This document shows positions 44,888-55,570 of a stretch of 64,000 bases of DNA, one piece after another (within the stretch, counting starts at the first letter, position 1; each line of letters begins with the position of its first letter). A program made the translations under genes and the position numbers. A model generated the notes under the pieces. It was not told where the DNA came from and searched no databases. It was given only the letters and a program-made list of their open reading frames with translations. The DNA comes from Limnephilus marmoratus (taxonomy: Eukaryota > Arthropoda > Insecta > Trichoptera > Limnephilidae): assembly GCA_917880885.1 (NCBI GenBank), contig OU862916.1:53728831-53792830 (forward strand). Reading direction: 5' to 3'.

Positions 44888-44963
44888 GTCGGCCTCCGTA
44901 GTCCAGTGGCTAAGACTCTTGACTCACATTCCGGAGGTCGCGGGTTCGAACCCGGCATGCGCA
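44888..44963 (+). repeat. tRNA-like sequence, probably a tRNA-derived SINE head or tRNA pseudogene
   Basis: 'TAGTCCAGTGGCTAAGA' resembles an A box and 'GGTTCGAACCC' is a perfect B box at typical spacing. However, the acceptor ends do not pair, the T stem has a mismatch and no good anticodon stem forms. A functional tRNA is unlikely; an RNA polymerase III promoter of a SINE or a decayed tRNA fits better. No poly-A or tandem tail identifies a specific SINE. Confidence 0.5.
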
Positions 44964-45029
44964 AATAAATTTTATTTGATTAATTTGTGTTATTTCACAA
45001 TTAATTCATTTAAAATAATATATAGTATA

Positions 45030-45290
45030 TTTGCGGCATGTTCCAGAGTGGAAGATACTATTAGTATCGCCCTGGTGTAAGACCACCATTCAGAATTGAA
45101 ACGTTGCTTGAAAATGGCTTTAGCCGTGTTTAGTGACCAGATCTGGATAGCCAGGTACTTCCCAACCTTCCTCTTCCCCACCTCCTTCCCCTCCCCACTA
45201 CCTTCAGCCTCACAACATACCCCAATTGGGGTTGCCATAGTCTCACTGGCTCCAGACGGGAGCAGTTGAGATTCTTGTGCGGTATTCACT
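45030..45290 (-). repeat. Block D repeat, minus strand
   Basis: The minus strand reads 'GGAGCCAGTGAGACTATGGC', 'GGGAAGTACCTGGCTATCCA', 'TCACTAAACACGGCTAAAGC' and 'CACCAGGGCGAT'. It is the longest block D copy in the window. It lies just beyond the 3' tail of LINE3. Confidence 0.6.
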
Positions 45291-45374
45291 GTAAAAAAAA
45301 AAAAAAAAAGTCGGAAACTTTTTTTTTAGTTTTTTTTTTTATATTATCTTTAAAATATTTTTTAACAGTGTTTA

Positions 45375-48269
45375 TTAATTGGATTTTATCATTAATTTTT
45401 CTAATTTCTTCCGGTAATCGGTTGAAAATAAGTCTTCGAAAGGGTTTAATTTTGGGCATGAGAAAATATATTTATGTCTAGTACGGTTTTCAGTTATAAA
45501 TTGATATTTTTCTTTTTCTTTTATAGTTTGAATCAATGCATTTCTATTGTATAGATCTTTTAAAGATGGTACTTGGAATTCCTTAAATAATTGATCCGTT
45601 GGGTAGGCAGAAGGTTTTTTTAATATGATTTTAATTATTAGCCTCTGCACAACTTCAATTGGGGAAAGATTAGTTTTGTATGCGGATCCCCAGCTAATGA
45701 TAGCATATTGTAAAGTTGATTGAACCAAAGCGTAATATATTAGATATAAGTTTTTTACAGATAAAAAATTTCTGATTCTTAAAAATATATAAATCAATTT
45801 TCTAATTTTTTTTACAACTTGACAAATTTGTTCCTTCCATTTCAAATTTTTATCGATAATGACTCCTAAATATTTGATTGTGTTTGTTGTTTTTAATATT
45901 GTGCAGTTTTGGATACAATAATTTTTACTATGTGTTTTGGAATTATCATGGATGATGATGTCAATGTTTTTAGGGGTATCATTTTTGTGTATTGCAAATG
46001 GAATTACAAATGTTTTATCACCATTTAGTGATAGTAAATTTACGTCGAAGAAATTCTTTAAAATATTTATGTCTTCGGTGGCTTTAAATGTTACTTTTTC
46101 CCAAGTTTTATCGCTAATTATTAATACCGTATCATCGGCATATGAAGTAATTTGGCCATGTAGTGGTTGAAAAAAAATGTCATTAACATATATGGTGAAA
46201 AGGATTGGTCCTATTACTGTACCTTGAGGGATTCCAAAGTCTGATATTTCTTTATCGCTATTGATCTGATTTATTTTTACGACTTGCGGTCGATTTTTTA
46301 GGTAGTTCGAAATCCATTTAATTGCATTGTCTTTTATACCTATATTGTTTAGTTTTTTTAGTAGAATCTCATGGGATATACTATCAAAAGCTTTTCTGAG
46401 ATCAATAAATATACCGGCACATTTTTCACCTTTATCCAATGATTCGTTGATGTATGAGGTTACATTAGCAATAGCATCTTGTGTGCTGAGTGACTTTATA
46501 AAACCAAACTGGTTTTTGTGAAGAATTTTATTACTTTCTAGGAAACTGACTAATTGATTTTTCACAATTTTTTCAAAAATCTTTCCAATGTTTGAGATTA
46601 GACAAATTGGGCGATAGTTAGTTACTTGTTGAGGATTTCCAGATTTATAAATAGGTGAAATAATTGTATTTTTATAGTTTGTCGGAAATATTCCCTCTGT
46701 TAAACTTAAGTTTATCAAATGAGTAATTGGTTTCACCAAATGAATTTTCATGGATTTTAGAAAATGTACTGTAATAAGGTCAAATCCGGGAGACGAACCT
46801 CCTTTCATGCCTTCTATTATTTTTAAAACTTCACTTTCTGAGGTTTTTTCAAATTTTGTTAAATTACTATGATTTTGTACATTTTCAATCGTTTGTGTTT
46901 TCGGGTTAAAAGATTTATTGATATTTTTCGCAAGATTTTTTCCTACATTAGCAAAAAAAGAATTAAAGATGTTTGCACATTGTTTAGGTTGATTATTAGC
47001 ATCTATGATTTTATTTTCATGTTCAATGTATTTTATTTTTTGTGTTTTTTTAGTGTTATCCATGGCTAAGTTAACTGTTTTCCATATTTGTTTATTGTTA
47101 TTGTCTGTAGAAAGTATTTTATTTTTGAAATAGTCTTCTTTATTTTGTTTGATACAGTTTGTTAATTTATTTTTAAATTTTTTGTAAAAAGTGTATGCTT
47201 TTTCATTTAGAGGATTTTTCAATGTTGTTTTGTAAAGTTTTTCTTTGTTTATAATTGATATTATAAGTCCTTGTGTAATCCAAGGCTTTAAAATTCTTAG
47301 TTTAGATTTAATGCGGACTGTAGTTTCAGTAGTTGAATTTTTTATGTGTTGAGACAATATATTTTCAAAGTTTTTGAGCAAGTCTCAGTATCATAACTAT
47401 TTAACACGTTGTTCCATTGTTCCTTTCCTAGTTTTTTGGATAAAATAGTCATATTTGTGTAGGATTTTGTCTTTGTTAGATTAAATTTTTTATGTTTAAT
47501 TTTGTTATCATAGAAAAGAGTGCATGCATGGTGGTCAGTTATATTCGTTTTCCAAACAATTGATTTCATTTTGTCGATATCTTTAATATTTATGTTAGTC
47601 CATATATGGTCTAAACAAGATGGAGTGTGATTTTTTATCGCTCTCGTATTTTTGTTAATGCACGATATGAAGTTAAATTTAGTCATACAATTAATATATT
47701 CATTTTTGAAATTATTTTCTACGTTTTCATTAATGTTTATATTAAAATCTCCTGCAACAAAGCAAAGTTTATTTCTAAATTTTAACAGTATGTGTTTAAA
47801 TTCATTTATAAATGACGAGATATTCGAACCGTGTGTTCTGTAAACAGCTATTATGTGGTAGTTTGTTTTGTCAAGTTTTAATTGTATTTCAATACAGTTT
47901 ACTAGATGTATAGGATGTTCTGTTAGTTTGACAATACTAAATTTATCGTGAATGAATATGACGAGACCACTATTTTTATTGATGTTTATTTTGGTTGTAA
48001 CATAATTATATTCTGGTAAATGATAGGTGGGTGATTCGTCATTAGTAAAAGTTTCTGATAATATTAGGATGTCAGGTTTTTTTATTTAGATTGTTTAATT
48101 TTAGAATTAATTCATCCCAATTTCGTTCCATACTTCGTATGTTAATATGAAAAATGAAAATATTGTTGAGATTCTTTGAGATTATGTCATTACATGAATC
48201 GGTGTATACACACTCATATTCTTGTATTTTAAAATTATTTTCTAATTCATTAGCTATGAAGTCATCCAT
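45375..48269 (-). pseudogene. LINE3 ORF2: EEP endonuclease-reverse transcriptase, two frameshifts
   Basis: Starts MDDFIANELENN at 48269. The endonuclease has FHINIRS, LSETF, IAVYRTHG, GDFNI, SCLDHIW and TDHHA, so its catalytic residues are kept, but a frameshift in an A run near 48080 separates HINIRS from LSETF. A second frameshift lies near 47385 between the endonuclease and the 668-codon RT frame. RT motifs: NYRPICLISN, QFGFIKSLST, FIDLRKAFDS, GIPQGTVIGP, SYADDTVLI (near 46135), IKYLGVIID. The stop is at 45375. Only two single-base-type lesions separate this from a complete ORF2. Confidence 0.9.
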
Positions 48270-49060
48270 TTAGTAAAAATATTAATGTGATATTGATTTC
48301 TTTTAAATATTGTATAGAGTATTTTCAAAGTAGAGTGTGACATAGAGTTAGTAATACAAATACGGATTTTATAATGTGTAGATTGTTGAAGAATATTCCG
48401 GTTTTTATTGATCATATATTGATTGATCACATCTTTATCATTACTAGCATAGTCATTTACAATATTTAAATGCATATCTCGTATAATAATATTATTTATA
48501 TTTCTAAAATTCAATAAAATGTTTTTTGATTCTACTATAAATTGTTGTACTGTAGACTTATGTGTAGGATAAATAGCAATATAATGCGATAATTTATTTA
48601 CGTCTTTAAATTTTATATTTAAAATATTAACATCGTAATCATTAAATACTTCATTAATATTGAGAACATTATACTGGTTGGAAATAGATATTCCAATATC
48701 AGAGTTTTTGTTTATACTTATTATTGTTACCTGGTACCCTGGTATGGAGTAATTAGTTTCGCCAGTAGAGTAGGTCTTTGTAAACCCAATCAAGCCCGGG
48801 AAAAAAATTATTTCTTTTAAAGATATTATTAATTTTTCAAAAAAAATTTTTACGCTTTTAATATTTTTATGAAATTGAGTAAATCCTTTTTCAGTGCATA
48901 TAAAATAGAAATCTCTTATAGAGTGATGTAAGTTTTCTTCAATACATATTTTTTTACCTAATGCGTTACATAAAAAATCATTCAGTGTTAATTTATAGAT
49001 AAGAGTTTGAGGAAATGAAAATTTACAATATTTATTCGTAGTCAATGCGTTCTTTAGCAA
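48254..49060 (-). CDS. LINE3 extra ORF: degenerate, apparently inactive EEP endonuclease-like protein
   Basis: 268 codons open between ORF1 and ORF2. No ATG at the start: the frame opens at TTG (49060) inside the end of ORF1, so expression would need frameshifting or non-AUG initiation. The first 70 residues match nothing I know. The rest follows the EEP plan of the same element: 'FHKNIKSV' for FHINIRSM, 'GFTKTYS' for LSETF, 'YIAIYPTHKS' for HIIAVYRTHGS, 'NILLNFRN' for HILLKFRN, 'IIRDMHLNIV' for VAGDFNINI. Catalytic Glu (ETF to KTY), the GDxN motif and the C-terminal SDH are lost. It is best read as a diverged, dead duplicate of the endonuclease. Confidence 0.6.
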   Translation of the reverse strand: MLKNALTTNKYCKFSFPQTLIYKLTLNDFLCNALGKKICIEENLHHSIRDFYFICTEKGFTQFHKNIKSVKIFFEKLIISLKEIIFFPGLIGFTKTYSTGETNYSIPGYQVTIISINKNSDIGISISNQYNVLNINEVFNDYDVNILNIKFKDVNKLSHYIAIYPTHKSTVQQFIVESKNILLNFRNINNIIIRDMHLNIVNDYASNDKDVINQYMINKNRNILQQSTHYKIRICITNSMSHSTLKILYTIFKRNQYHINIFTKWMTS

Positions 49061-50102
49061 TTCGAATCATTTTTTGCCGGTAAAGGCATTTTATGCTATC
49101 GACTCTATGATCGGTGGAATAGTTCATATCAAACCTTTTGTTTTGGACACAGCAGTTGTTGCAGATTGGAGTTTGTTCTTTGTTTTCACATTTAGATAGT
49201 ATATGTTCCTTAGTGCAATGAGGGCAAATGGGAGGCTGCGTCCTGGCGTGACATCTTTGAGCTGTGTGGCCGAACTTGAGGCAATGGTAACATTGTGTGA
49301 TCGGGCTGCAGTCGTTGACGTACACTCTTTGGAATTTGATGTTTATTTTATTTTTTTCTATAAGTTTTTTCCTTAATTTTCCCGTTGTTTCGATAATGTA
49401 GTTAGTGGTGTCGTTTTCTTTTCCTTCATTGTACTTATTTTTTAATTCCTTGATAAGCTTAATGTCTTTTTTGTCTTCTAGGGTTAATCCTTCATTTTGT
49501 TTTACAATCCCGTCAATAATTTCTTCTTCAGTCAATTGGCATTGCAAGCTTTTCAACATTAAGCACGGTTTCCTTTTTTTTATTTCTTCGGCCGATACTT
49601 CTTTTCCAATTACTTTATTTATCTCTTCGGTTAATTTTTCTGTATCTTCTTTTTTTTGGCAAGAAATCACTAATTTTTGTTCTCCGATCTTTTTTACTCC
49701 ATTTACTCCAACTTTTATTTTTGTTAAATTAATATTTTTTTGAATTTTTATTTTTATGTCCTCGGCCTTCAAGGTGTTTTTTGAGGTAATTAAAATGGCT
49801 TATTTCTGTTCTGCATTATATGAAGTTTCTACGAAGTTTTTATTGTTACTTAGCGCACTTGCGTATGATTTTTTGTTATTTTGATGAATTTCTTCAAGTT
49901 TCTGTGTGTAGTGATGATTATTTTTAATATTAATTTCTTGTAATTCTATGATCTTCTTTTGTAGACTAATTAGTTCGTGTTGAATTTTTTCTTCCAGTGA
50001 TACAATATTTTGTTCCAGTGTTAATTTTATTTTTGAGTCTTTCACTGAAGTGATCTTATTAACTAAGTCTTTAATATTTTTAAAAATTTCTTCGGTTTCC
50101 AT
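49032..50102 (-). pseudogene. LINE3 ORF1: gag-like protein with zinc knuckles, one internal stop
   Basis: 50102-49803 encodes a Lys/Glu/Ile-rich coiled-coil-like N-terminus. A TAA at 49800-49802 interrupts the frame, which continues unshifted to 49032. The second part has an RRM/PRE-like region ('KLVISCQKKEDTEKL', 'VYVNDCSPITQCYHCLKFGH') and knuckles: CYHCLKFGHTAQRC (CX2CX4HX4C), then CPHCTKEHILSKC and CNNC. This is the gag architecture of Jockey/I-type LINEs, unlike the FP-like ORF1s of LINE1, LINE2 and LINE4. Expected role: binding of element RNA. The single stop is the only lesion. Confidence 0.85.
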
Positions 50103-50240
50103 ATTTAATTAATGGAATCGCCCAGGTGGGCGAGTTATTAATGTGAGTAACTATATTTATTGTTTTACTTCTTACAAAATAATGCGACTGTACTCGTTCG
50201 GTGCTGAGCGAAAGTTAGTTAGTTAGTTATCCCTAAGAAG

Positions 50241-50339
50241 CGGCAAAACTAATTACATTTGAGGAAGACCTTTGTTCAAACTGCTATACGGGTTCATGGC
50301 TCACGATGAACAGAAAGTTTTGATTTTAATTTTACTTAA
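50241..50339. other. Short unassigned spacer
   Basis: Begins just after TTAGTTAGTTAGTTA, a short tetramer repeat at about 50213-50228 that may mark the LINE3 5' edge. Nothing else recognised. Confidence 0.4.
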
Positions 50340-50775
50340 TACCCCCATTCCTCGAGCCTACTTTTTCGGAAGGTCAAAATATTTCCGTTTTGCAATAAAA
50401 TACAAATAAATGGAATATTTTTATGCAAACTTGAAAATGTTTTAAAAATGGCTCACCTTACGTTTTTCTAACCAAAATTACTGATAATGAAAAAAAAAAT
50501 ATGCCAAAATGTTATTAGGCAAATGTTTCATAAATATTATCGTCAAATCACTTTTTGTCGTTTCATGTAAAAATAATTACTAAAAAAATCAAAAAGGTTC
50601 GATATTTTTTTTTCAAATTGCGGTCGGATACTCTGGTTTCGTAATATTGTACATTTTAATTGTATTGTTGTTAAATTTTAGATTTGAACATAAAGCATCG
50701 TGTTTTTTTCCATCTAACCCGTTTGGGTCATATTTCTAACCATGATAGTAAGGGCTATACAACGATTTCTATGAG
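50340..50775 (-). repeat. Family C repeat copy 3, minus strand
   Basis: Reverse complements of family C words: AAATACAAATAAATGGAAT, CACCTTACGTTTTTCTAACC and TCATGTAAAAATAATTA in the expected inverted order, ending near 50750 with ATAGTAAGGG. Confidence 0.65.
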
Positions 50776-51519
50776 ACCTACAATAGTGGCTATTTGAGAT
50801 TTGAGGGACAATTTTAACAGAAATAACTAGTAGTAGTTGTGTGAAGACCTCGTGTACAAAAAAAGTATTTTTCTAATCGTCTCTTATTTAATAAATCAAA
50901 AACAAAATTACGTAAATAAAAAATAAAAGATAGGTACCTACCATAATACTGAAAAAATACAAGAAACGAGAAAGTCCAAGCAAACTTTGTAGATTTCACA
51001 TTTGAAAAAAGCATCTTTACAGAACCATTAAAACGGCCACTGCCTTGAACCGAATACGGAATGTAAAAACAAATTTACAGAGAGAGAAATGCAAAACGGT
51101 TGAATTATAACCAGAACTTCGCTAAGTTCAGTAAGAAGTTTAAAAAAATGAAGAATGATTTCGATTTTCGAGAAGTTAATGTGTTAAAATTTGGATGTTT
51201 AAATTACTTAGTAGGTAATAAGAGGTCAAACGAATGTTATCTGTAATTGAGTATTCCTACGCGGACAAAGATTGACTTTGGAGTGAATAATTCTGATACA
51301 AAAGTAACCTGCAAGTTATGTAGATAACTTTTACCATTACGACACAGGCAATTGAATAATGTCACGAAATAATTGTTTAAATTGCAGTTTTATCTTTTGA
51401 AGGTTATTCTTTATCGCAGTAATTAATGTCCCTTGACGTGATTTACGTGAACTATATTACACTTAATGTGTAATCTAACTCACTATACATACACTACTTA
51501 CGCACTTCTTTGCGATAAA
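50776..51519. other. Unassigned spacer
   Basis: AT-rich; no supported gene or repeat. Confidence 0.45.
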
Positions 51520-52340
51520 ATTAAATGTGAACTGTTTGGCGATAATTTTAATTTTTCGCTTATTCGTGCAAATATTATATATTCATTAAACTGGAAAGAA
51601 CATGTATCAAAAATAGTAGCAAAAATCAGTAGCTTTTCTTTTACCACTAGGTAACCACTGTGAAAAATATTGAACAACGAATCAATAATAGCCGCATACT
51701 ATTGTTATGTATATTCAGTAATAAAATACGGTATCAATTTTTGGAGAAACTCAGTACACGCCAAAGATGTTTTTATCATCCAAAAGAGATGCATAAGAAA
51801 AATTACAAACTCTGCTTGTCTGGATTCATGTAGACCTATGTTTAAAAATCTGATAATTCTGACAGTCACAGACATATTATAAATAATGGAGTTATGTGCG
51901 ATCATCTACAGACAAGTTCCCACATAAAAACTTATTACACGGTTCACAGAAAACTTATTAATACCAAAAGCAAACAAGACAATATTCCAAAAAGGGCCAT
52001 ACTACATGGCCATTAAAGTATATAACAACCTTCCACATAACATTAAACAAGTACAAGATACACACAAATTCAAATCGTCACTAAACACTTTCTTTATAAA
52101 CAAATGTCATTACACCTTAAGTGAATACCTCATATAAATGAAACACCTATTTTTTTGTGTTTTTATTGGTATATATTTGTATTTTCTTGTTTGCATAAAC
52201 ATTATAATATTCTTTTTTATATAAACATTATAATATAACATGTATGTGGTTAGCTGGAAGAAGTGGAGTCTACCTACAAGCTACACCTTTTGTATTTTTT
52301 ATTTGTACGGTAAATATTTTTTGATTTGATTTGATTTGAT
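51520..52340 (+). pseudogene. 5'-truncated LINE, end of reverse transcriptase with TTGAT tail
   Basis: Translated pieces: 'LNWKEHVSKIVAKISSFSF', 'AAYYCYVYSVIKYGINFW', 'IQKRCIRKITNSACLDSCRP', and in later frames 'LITRFTENLLIPKANKTIF' and 'MAIKVYNNLPHNIKQVQD', reaching a stop at about 52135. At least three lesions (near 51651, 51882 and 51930). It matches 20376-20945 word for word over much of the end. The 3' UTR closes with tandem TTGAT units at 52322-52340, the tail type of this family. Confidence 0.82.
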
Positions 52341-53094
52341 CCAAAACGCATAGAACACCCCTAATTGATATTATTAAAGACGATGGAGCTTGATAGTTCT
52401 TACTATCCGGTAATTGACGGCCATACCAAAACTAAACGCAGAAAACCATTTTAAATTATACTGTGATACCAGCTCGTAGAGGATTGGAGCCAACATTATG
52501 GCTTCAACGGTTCCATGCCAACTCAGAATCAATTCAAATCAACACCTTTTGAAAAGTCCTTAAGACTCCGCTATCCGCATGAAAAATTTCGATTTAGATC
52601 CGTGCGGGCATTTACTTTTAAAAATTACCGAAAGGGGGTGTTTTTGCCGGGTTCGAAACAATGTTTTTTTTAAACATTCACACATTACCACTTCTCACAT
52701 CTACAAACATACTAACATACACACATACACCTACCACTACGCACATCACCCGGTAATTATGTACTAAATGTATGTACCATAAATAAGACATTACAAAGAA
52801 ACATATTTATATTTATTTAACTTTTTTTACTTTATCTGTTGTGTAAATATGTACAACTTTATGGGACGTGTGGGATTGCACTATCCTCCCCACTCCCCAC
52901 ATGGAATAAACATTATTATTATTATTATATCATAGGTATCCACCATGAAATATTACTTAATATGTATATGTTATCATCACTGTACCAATGTACTTTTTGT
53001 TTCTGTATAAGTAAATAAATAAATAAAATGCCTAACATTCTGAGTTTTCCGGTCACCCACATCTATATACATCAGCACAAACTTCGATTACACA
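52341..53094. other. Unassigned spacer
   Basis: No supported gene. The segment 52860-52930 ends in ATTATTATTATT after 'CATGGAATAAACATTATT', which resembles a retroposon tail, but no coding part is present. Confidence 0.45.
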
Positions 53095-53160
53095 TCTGCC
53101 CTGATGATGGACACTGTAATGCTGTCCGAAAGAATGAGGTAGCGCAACACGGCATAATAA
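53095..53160 (+). ncRNA. Hammerhead-like core, Penelope tail family
   Basis: CTGATGA at 53101-53107 is a perfect core. One extra base, then stem II GGACA/TGTCC (53109-53113, 53123-53127) and GAAA at 53128-53131. The following 'AGGTAGCGCAACACGGCATA' is shared with 55460-55480, tying it to the palindromic insertion at 55.3 kb. Stem I and stem III are poor here, so activity is doubtful. Confidence 0.5.
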
Positions 53161-53707
53161 CCCAAAAATGACTCATGGCAGGCCTAATTAATTCTATTTA
53201 TTGTTTCCTGCGTGGCAAGATAAGATAAGTATAAAATTTCCAACCTTAATTCCGGCCCCCTATTAATCGTCTGTTCAATACTCTCATGCAAAATCGTACA
53301 ACGTAATATGAGTATATATTAAATATATGTAGGTATGTATAACGTAATATATTCCTGTTTTAGATCAACCGTTTTGCTTTTCGTATCTCAGTGAGTTTGT
53401 TTGTACCTTTCATTTCAAATTCAAGATGGTGGCCGTTTTTATTGTTGAGATAGTCACATTTTCCTTTTTAAAGAAAGCAAATATTCTCGGGTTACAAATA
53501 ACCTGACAATATTTAAAAATATCCTACGGCCACAACAGTAAGCGGAAAATATTGCTAGTGTCTTCATGGGGGACGCTATCCGAGGAATTTAACACTCGAC
53601 GCCTGAGTGACTCCAAACGCGACGCAAACTCGGCCACTGACCGCTCAAAATTCCTTTGAAGACAGTGTAGATTTCCTTAATTATCTTTTTTTAATTTTTT
53701 ATAAAAT
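53161..53707. other. Unassigned spacer
   Basis: No supported gene or repeat. Confidence 0.45.
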
Positions 53708-54433
53708 ACTAGCTGACCCGACAAACATTGTTCTGCCATATAAATTATTTCTAGTGAATATTTTGGTTGTCAAATAAAAAATAACGAATGTATTGTAAGT
53801 GTGTGGGGATGGGATCTACGACAGAAAGAGGAATGGAGCCGCAGTAGACGATGACCACCGATAAAAACAAAATACACCAAATAAAGTAGGAAAAAAAAAT
53901 AAAGAAAATCAATGTGAATTTCGAAGAGCAATTGAGTGTACGATTTTTTTTGCCAGTTCGTCTTTAGCCAACACAAATAAGCTCGATGGTTTGCCCACGC
54001 GAGAACGTGATGCCGAATGAAATATCAAAATGACGCGAAGCTTCTTGTGAATGTCTTGCGCATGTGTGGTTGAAAGTTCGATGAGGCGGACGTAGCGCCA
54101 TCTGTCATTCAACAACATAAATAATGTCGTACTGCTTGAAATACGAAAGACGCCTAAATTTGTTCATACAAAAATATTAAAATCGCGATAAAAAATGGGA
54201 GGGTGGGGGTAGGGGGGTCAACTTTTGGGGTTATAGGTATTTTTTAATACCAAATAAAAAAAAATAATAAAAAAAATTCTAACTTTTTTCTGGACAGGGA
54301 CACCCTAATTACCTAGCGGTATAAAATATACTTTAAAACCTAAAATAAACATAAAAAAATCATAAAAATCGGTCAAGCCGTTTCGGAGGAGTGCGACCAC
54401 AAACACCGTGACATGAGATTTTTATGTATAAGA
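53708..54433 (-). mobile_element. Helitron deletion derivative, minus strand
   Basis: The minus-strand 3' end is 'GTTTGTCGGGTCAG' then CTAG (53708-53711 on the plus strand). The minus-strand 5' end is 'TCTTATACATAAAAATCTCA' at about 54433, followed by 'CGTTTCGGAGGA'-type sequence read in reverse (CTCCTCCGAAACGGCTTGAC). The internal part contains the last stretch of a helicase reading frame, so it derives from a coding Helitron by deletion of most of the Rep/helicase gene. Confidence 0.75.
53909..54118 (-). pseudogene. C-terminal remnant of a Helitron helicase
   Basis: The minus-strand frame reads 'SASRSRVGKPSSLFVLAKDE' followed by 'LAKKIVHSIALRN' and a stop. This corresponds to the end of the Helitron Pif1-type helicase, where the motif 'YVACSRVGKP--LFVLA--G-TKNIVH--AL' contains the last conserved helicase motif. 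The usual 'GQLYVA' just before SRVGKP is replaced by FHSAS, so the motif itself is decayed. Upstream helicase and Rep domains are absent. Confidence 0.7.
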
Positions 54434-54764
54434 TTACATGGTTTATAATTATGTGAATAGGTATTTAGATTTCAGAGGATATTTTGCTTTTGATTAATAA
54501 ATCGTCGTTCTGTAAACCTCGCTTCAAAAAAAGAATATTTCTTCTTTTCTCTTGTTTAATATAGAATAAGAGAAAATTAGAAAATTTTGTTTATCAACAA
54601 TTTCCTGATTCCCTTTTCCGTACTGGCAACTAAATATGTACTTGATGAAAATTTGATGAACTCATGGGAAAAAAATGTTTTTAAATTACACAAAATCGGT
54701 GGTATAAAAAATATAGTGTATTTTGAGGGGTTAAAAAAGCGAGATCACATTATACAAAATACAA
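54434..54764. other. Unassigned AT-rich spacer
   Basis: No supported gene; short open frame at 54587 is not credible. Confidence 0.45.
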
Positions 54765-54875
54765 TTTGGGAGGCGGGAATGGGTACCGCCGCCCCGGGAA
54801 CCTTTATTGGATAACCAACACCTCTGCAATAGGTCACCCCAAGTGGTTCGCTACGTTTGGTGATTTAGCATCGAC
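54765..54875 (+). repeat. Family A 5' fragment
   Basis: 'TTTGGGAGGCGGGAATGGGT' then the CCGCCCCGGGAACC and CACCCCAAGTGGTTCGC segments, stopping at about 54870. Only the 5' end of family A is present, so this is not simple 5' truncation. Confidence 0.7.
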
Positions 54876-54899
54876 CAGTTTAATCCCAGGAGACCAAAT

Positions 54900-55570
54900 T
54901 TGTCCCAGTTCACACAATTGTCTCATGTAAATCATTGTATATCCCTTACTGTCATGGTGGTAATATGATCTAAATGGTGTAAGATATTGAAAACTCCACC
55001 CAACATTCAAATCTAGAGTTTAATCATAGAAAAATTTTAATGTGCACTTCCAAAGTTTTCGATAGCAATTTGAAAAGATGTATAAAATTTCTAGAATTTT
55101 TTATTAATTATTTTTTTATGAAACGACAAAAACGTGACGTGATAATAAAGTTTATAATACATTTCCTAATAAAATACGTGTGTGTATTTTTCTCCTTTTT
55201 CATTATTAGTAATTTTAGACAAATGAGGTGGGCTTTTTTTGTTTGTTTTCAAAATTTTAATATCTTAAAAATTATATCTTTATTTCTTAAAACAACAGTT
55301 GTAAACGTATTTTCGTTATTTGTTTTTGGTGTGTTATGCCGTGTTACGCTACCTCCTTCTTTAGCCAACGTTTCGGACAGCGTTGCGGTGTCGATTATCA
55401 GGTCAGATCCGGCAGAACCGATAAATGTGTGGCACGCTGTCCGAAACGTTGGCTAAAGAGGAGGTAGCGCAACACGGCATAAAACCCCAAACACAAATAA
55501 CGAAAATACTTTTGGCGGTGAAAATCTAAAAACGTATCAGTTGTAAACGTATTTCAGCACTTTTCAAACT
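54900..55570 (+). repeat. Family C repeat copy 4, split by a Penelope-derived insertion
   Basis: Contains TATATCCCTTACTGTCATGG, then CAAAAACGTGACGTG- and ATTAGTAATTTTAGACAAAT-type segments of family C. It is interrupted at 55312 and resumes at 55538 after a 17-base direct repeat. Confidence 0.6.
55296..55554 (-). mobile_element. Short palindromic Penelope-derived insertion with 17-bp target duplication
   Basis: CAGTTGTAAACGTATTT is directly repeated at 55296-55312 and 55538-55554. Between them, arms 55307-55383 and 55434-55509 are inverted repeats with a few mismatches and one 1-base indel, including ACACGGCATAA-type and AGCCAACGTTTCGGACAGCG segments. On the minus strand the left arm carries a hammerhead-like core: CTGATAA (55395-55401; G8 changed to A), stem II and GAAA (55371-55374). 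The plus-strand arm has a weaker one (CCGATAA 55418-55424, GAAA 55443-55446). About 25 unique bases lie on the right side only. Confidence 0.7.

Larger units (their letters stand above)
45318..50240 (-). mobile_element. LINE3: CR1/Jockey-like retrotransposon with gag-like ORF1 and an extra ORF
   Basis: Minus-strand order: 5' UTR, ORF1 (50102-49032, one internal stop), extra ORF (49060-48254), ORF2 (48269-45375, two frameshifts), very short 3' UTR and A tail (T-rich run 45318-45342). Consecutive frames overlap by 29 and 16 bases, a compact layout. Both ends are estimates. Confidence 0.85.
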
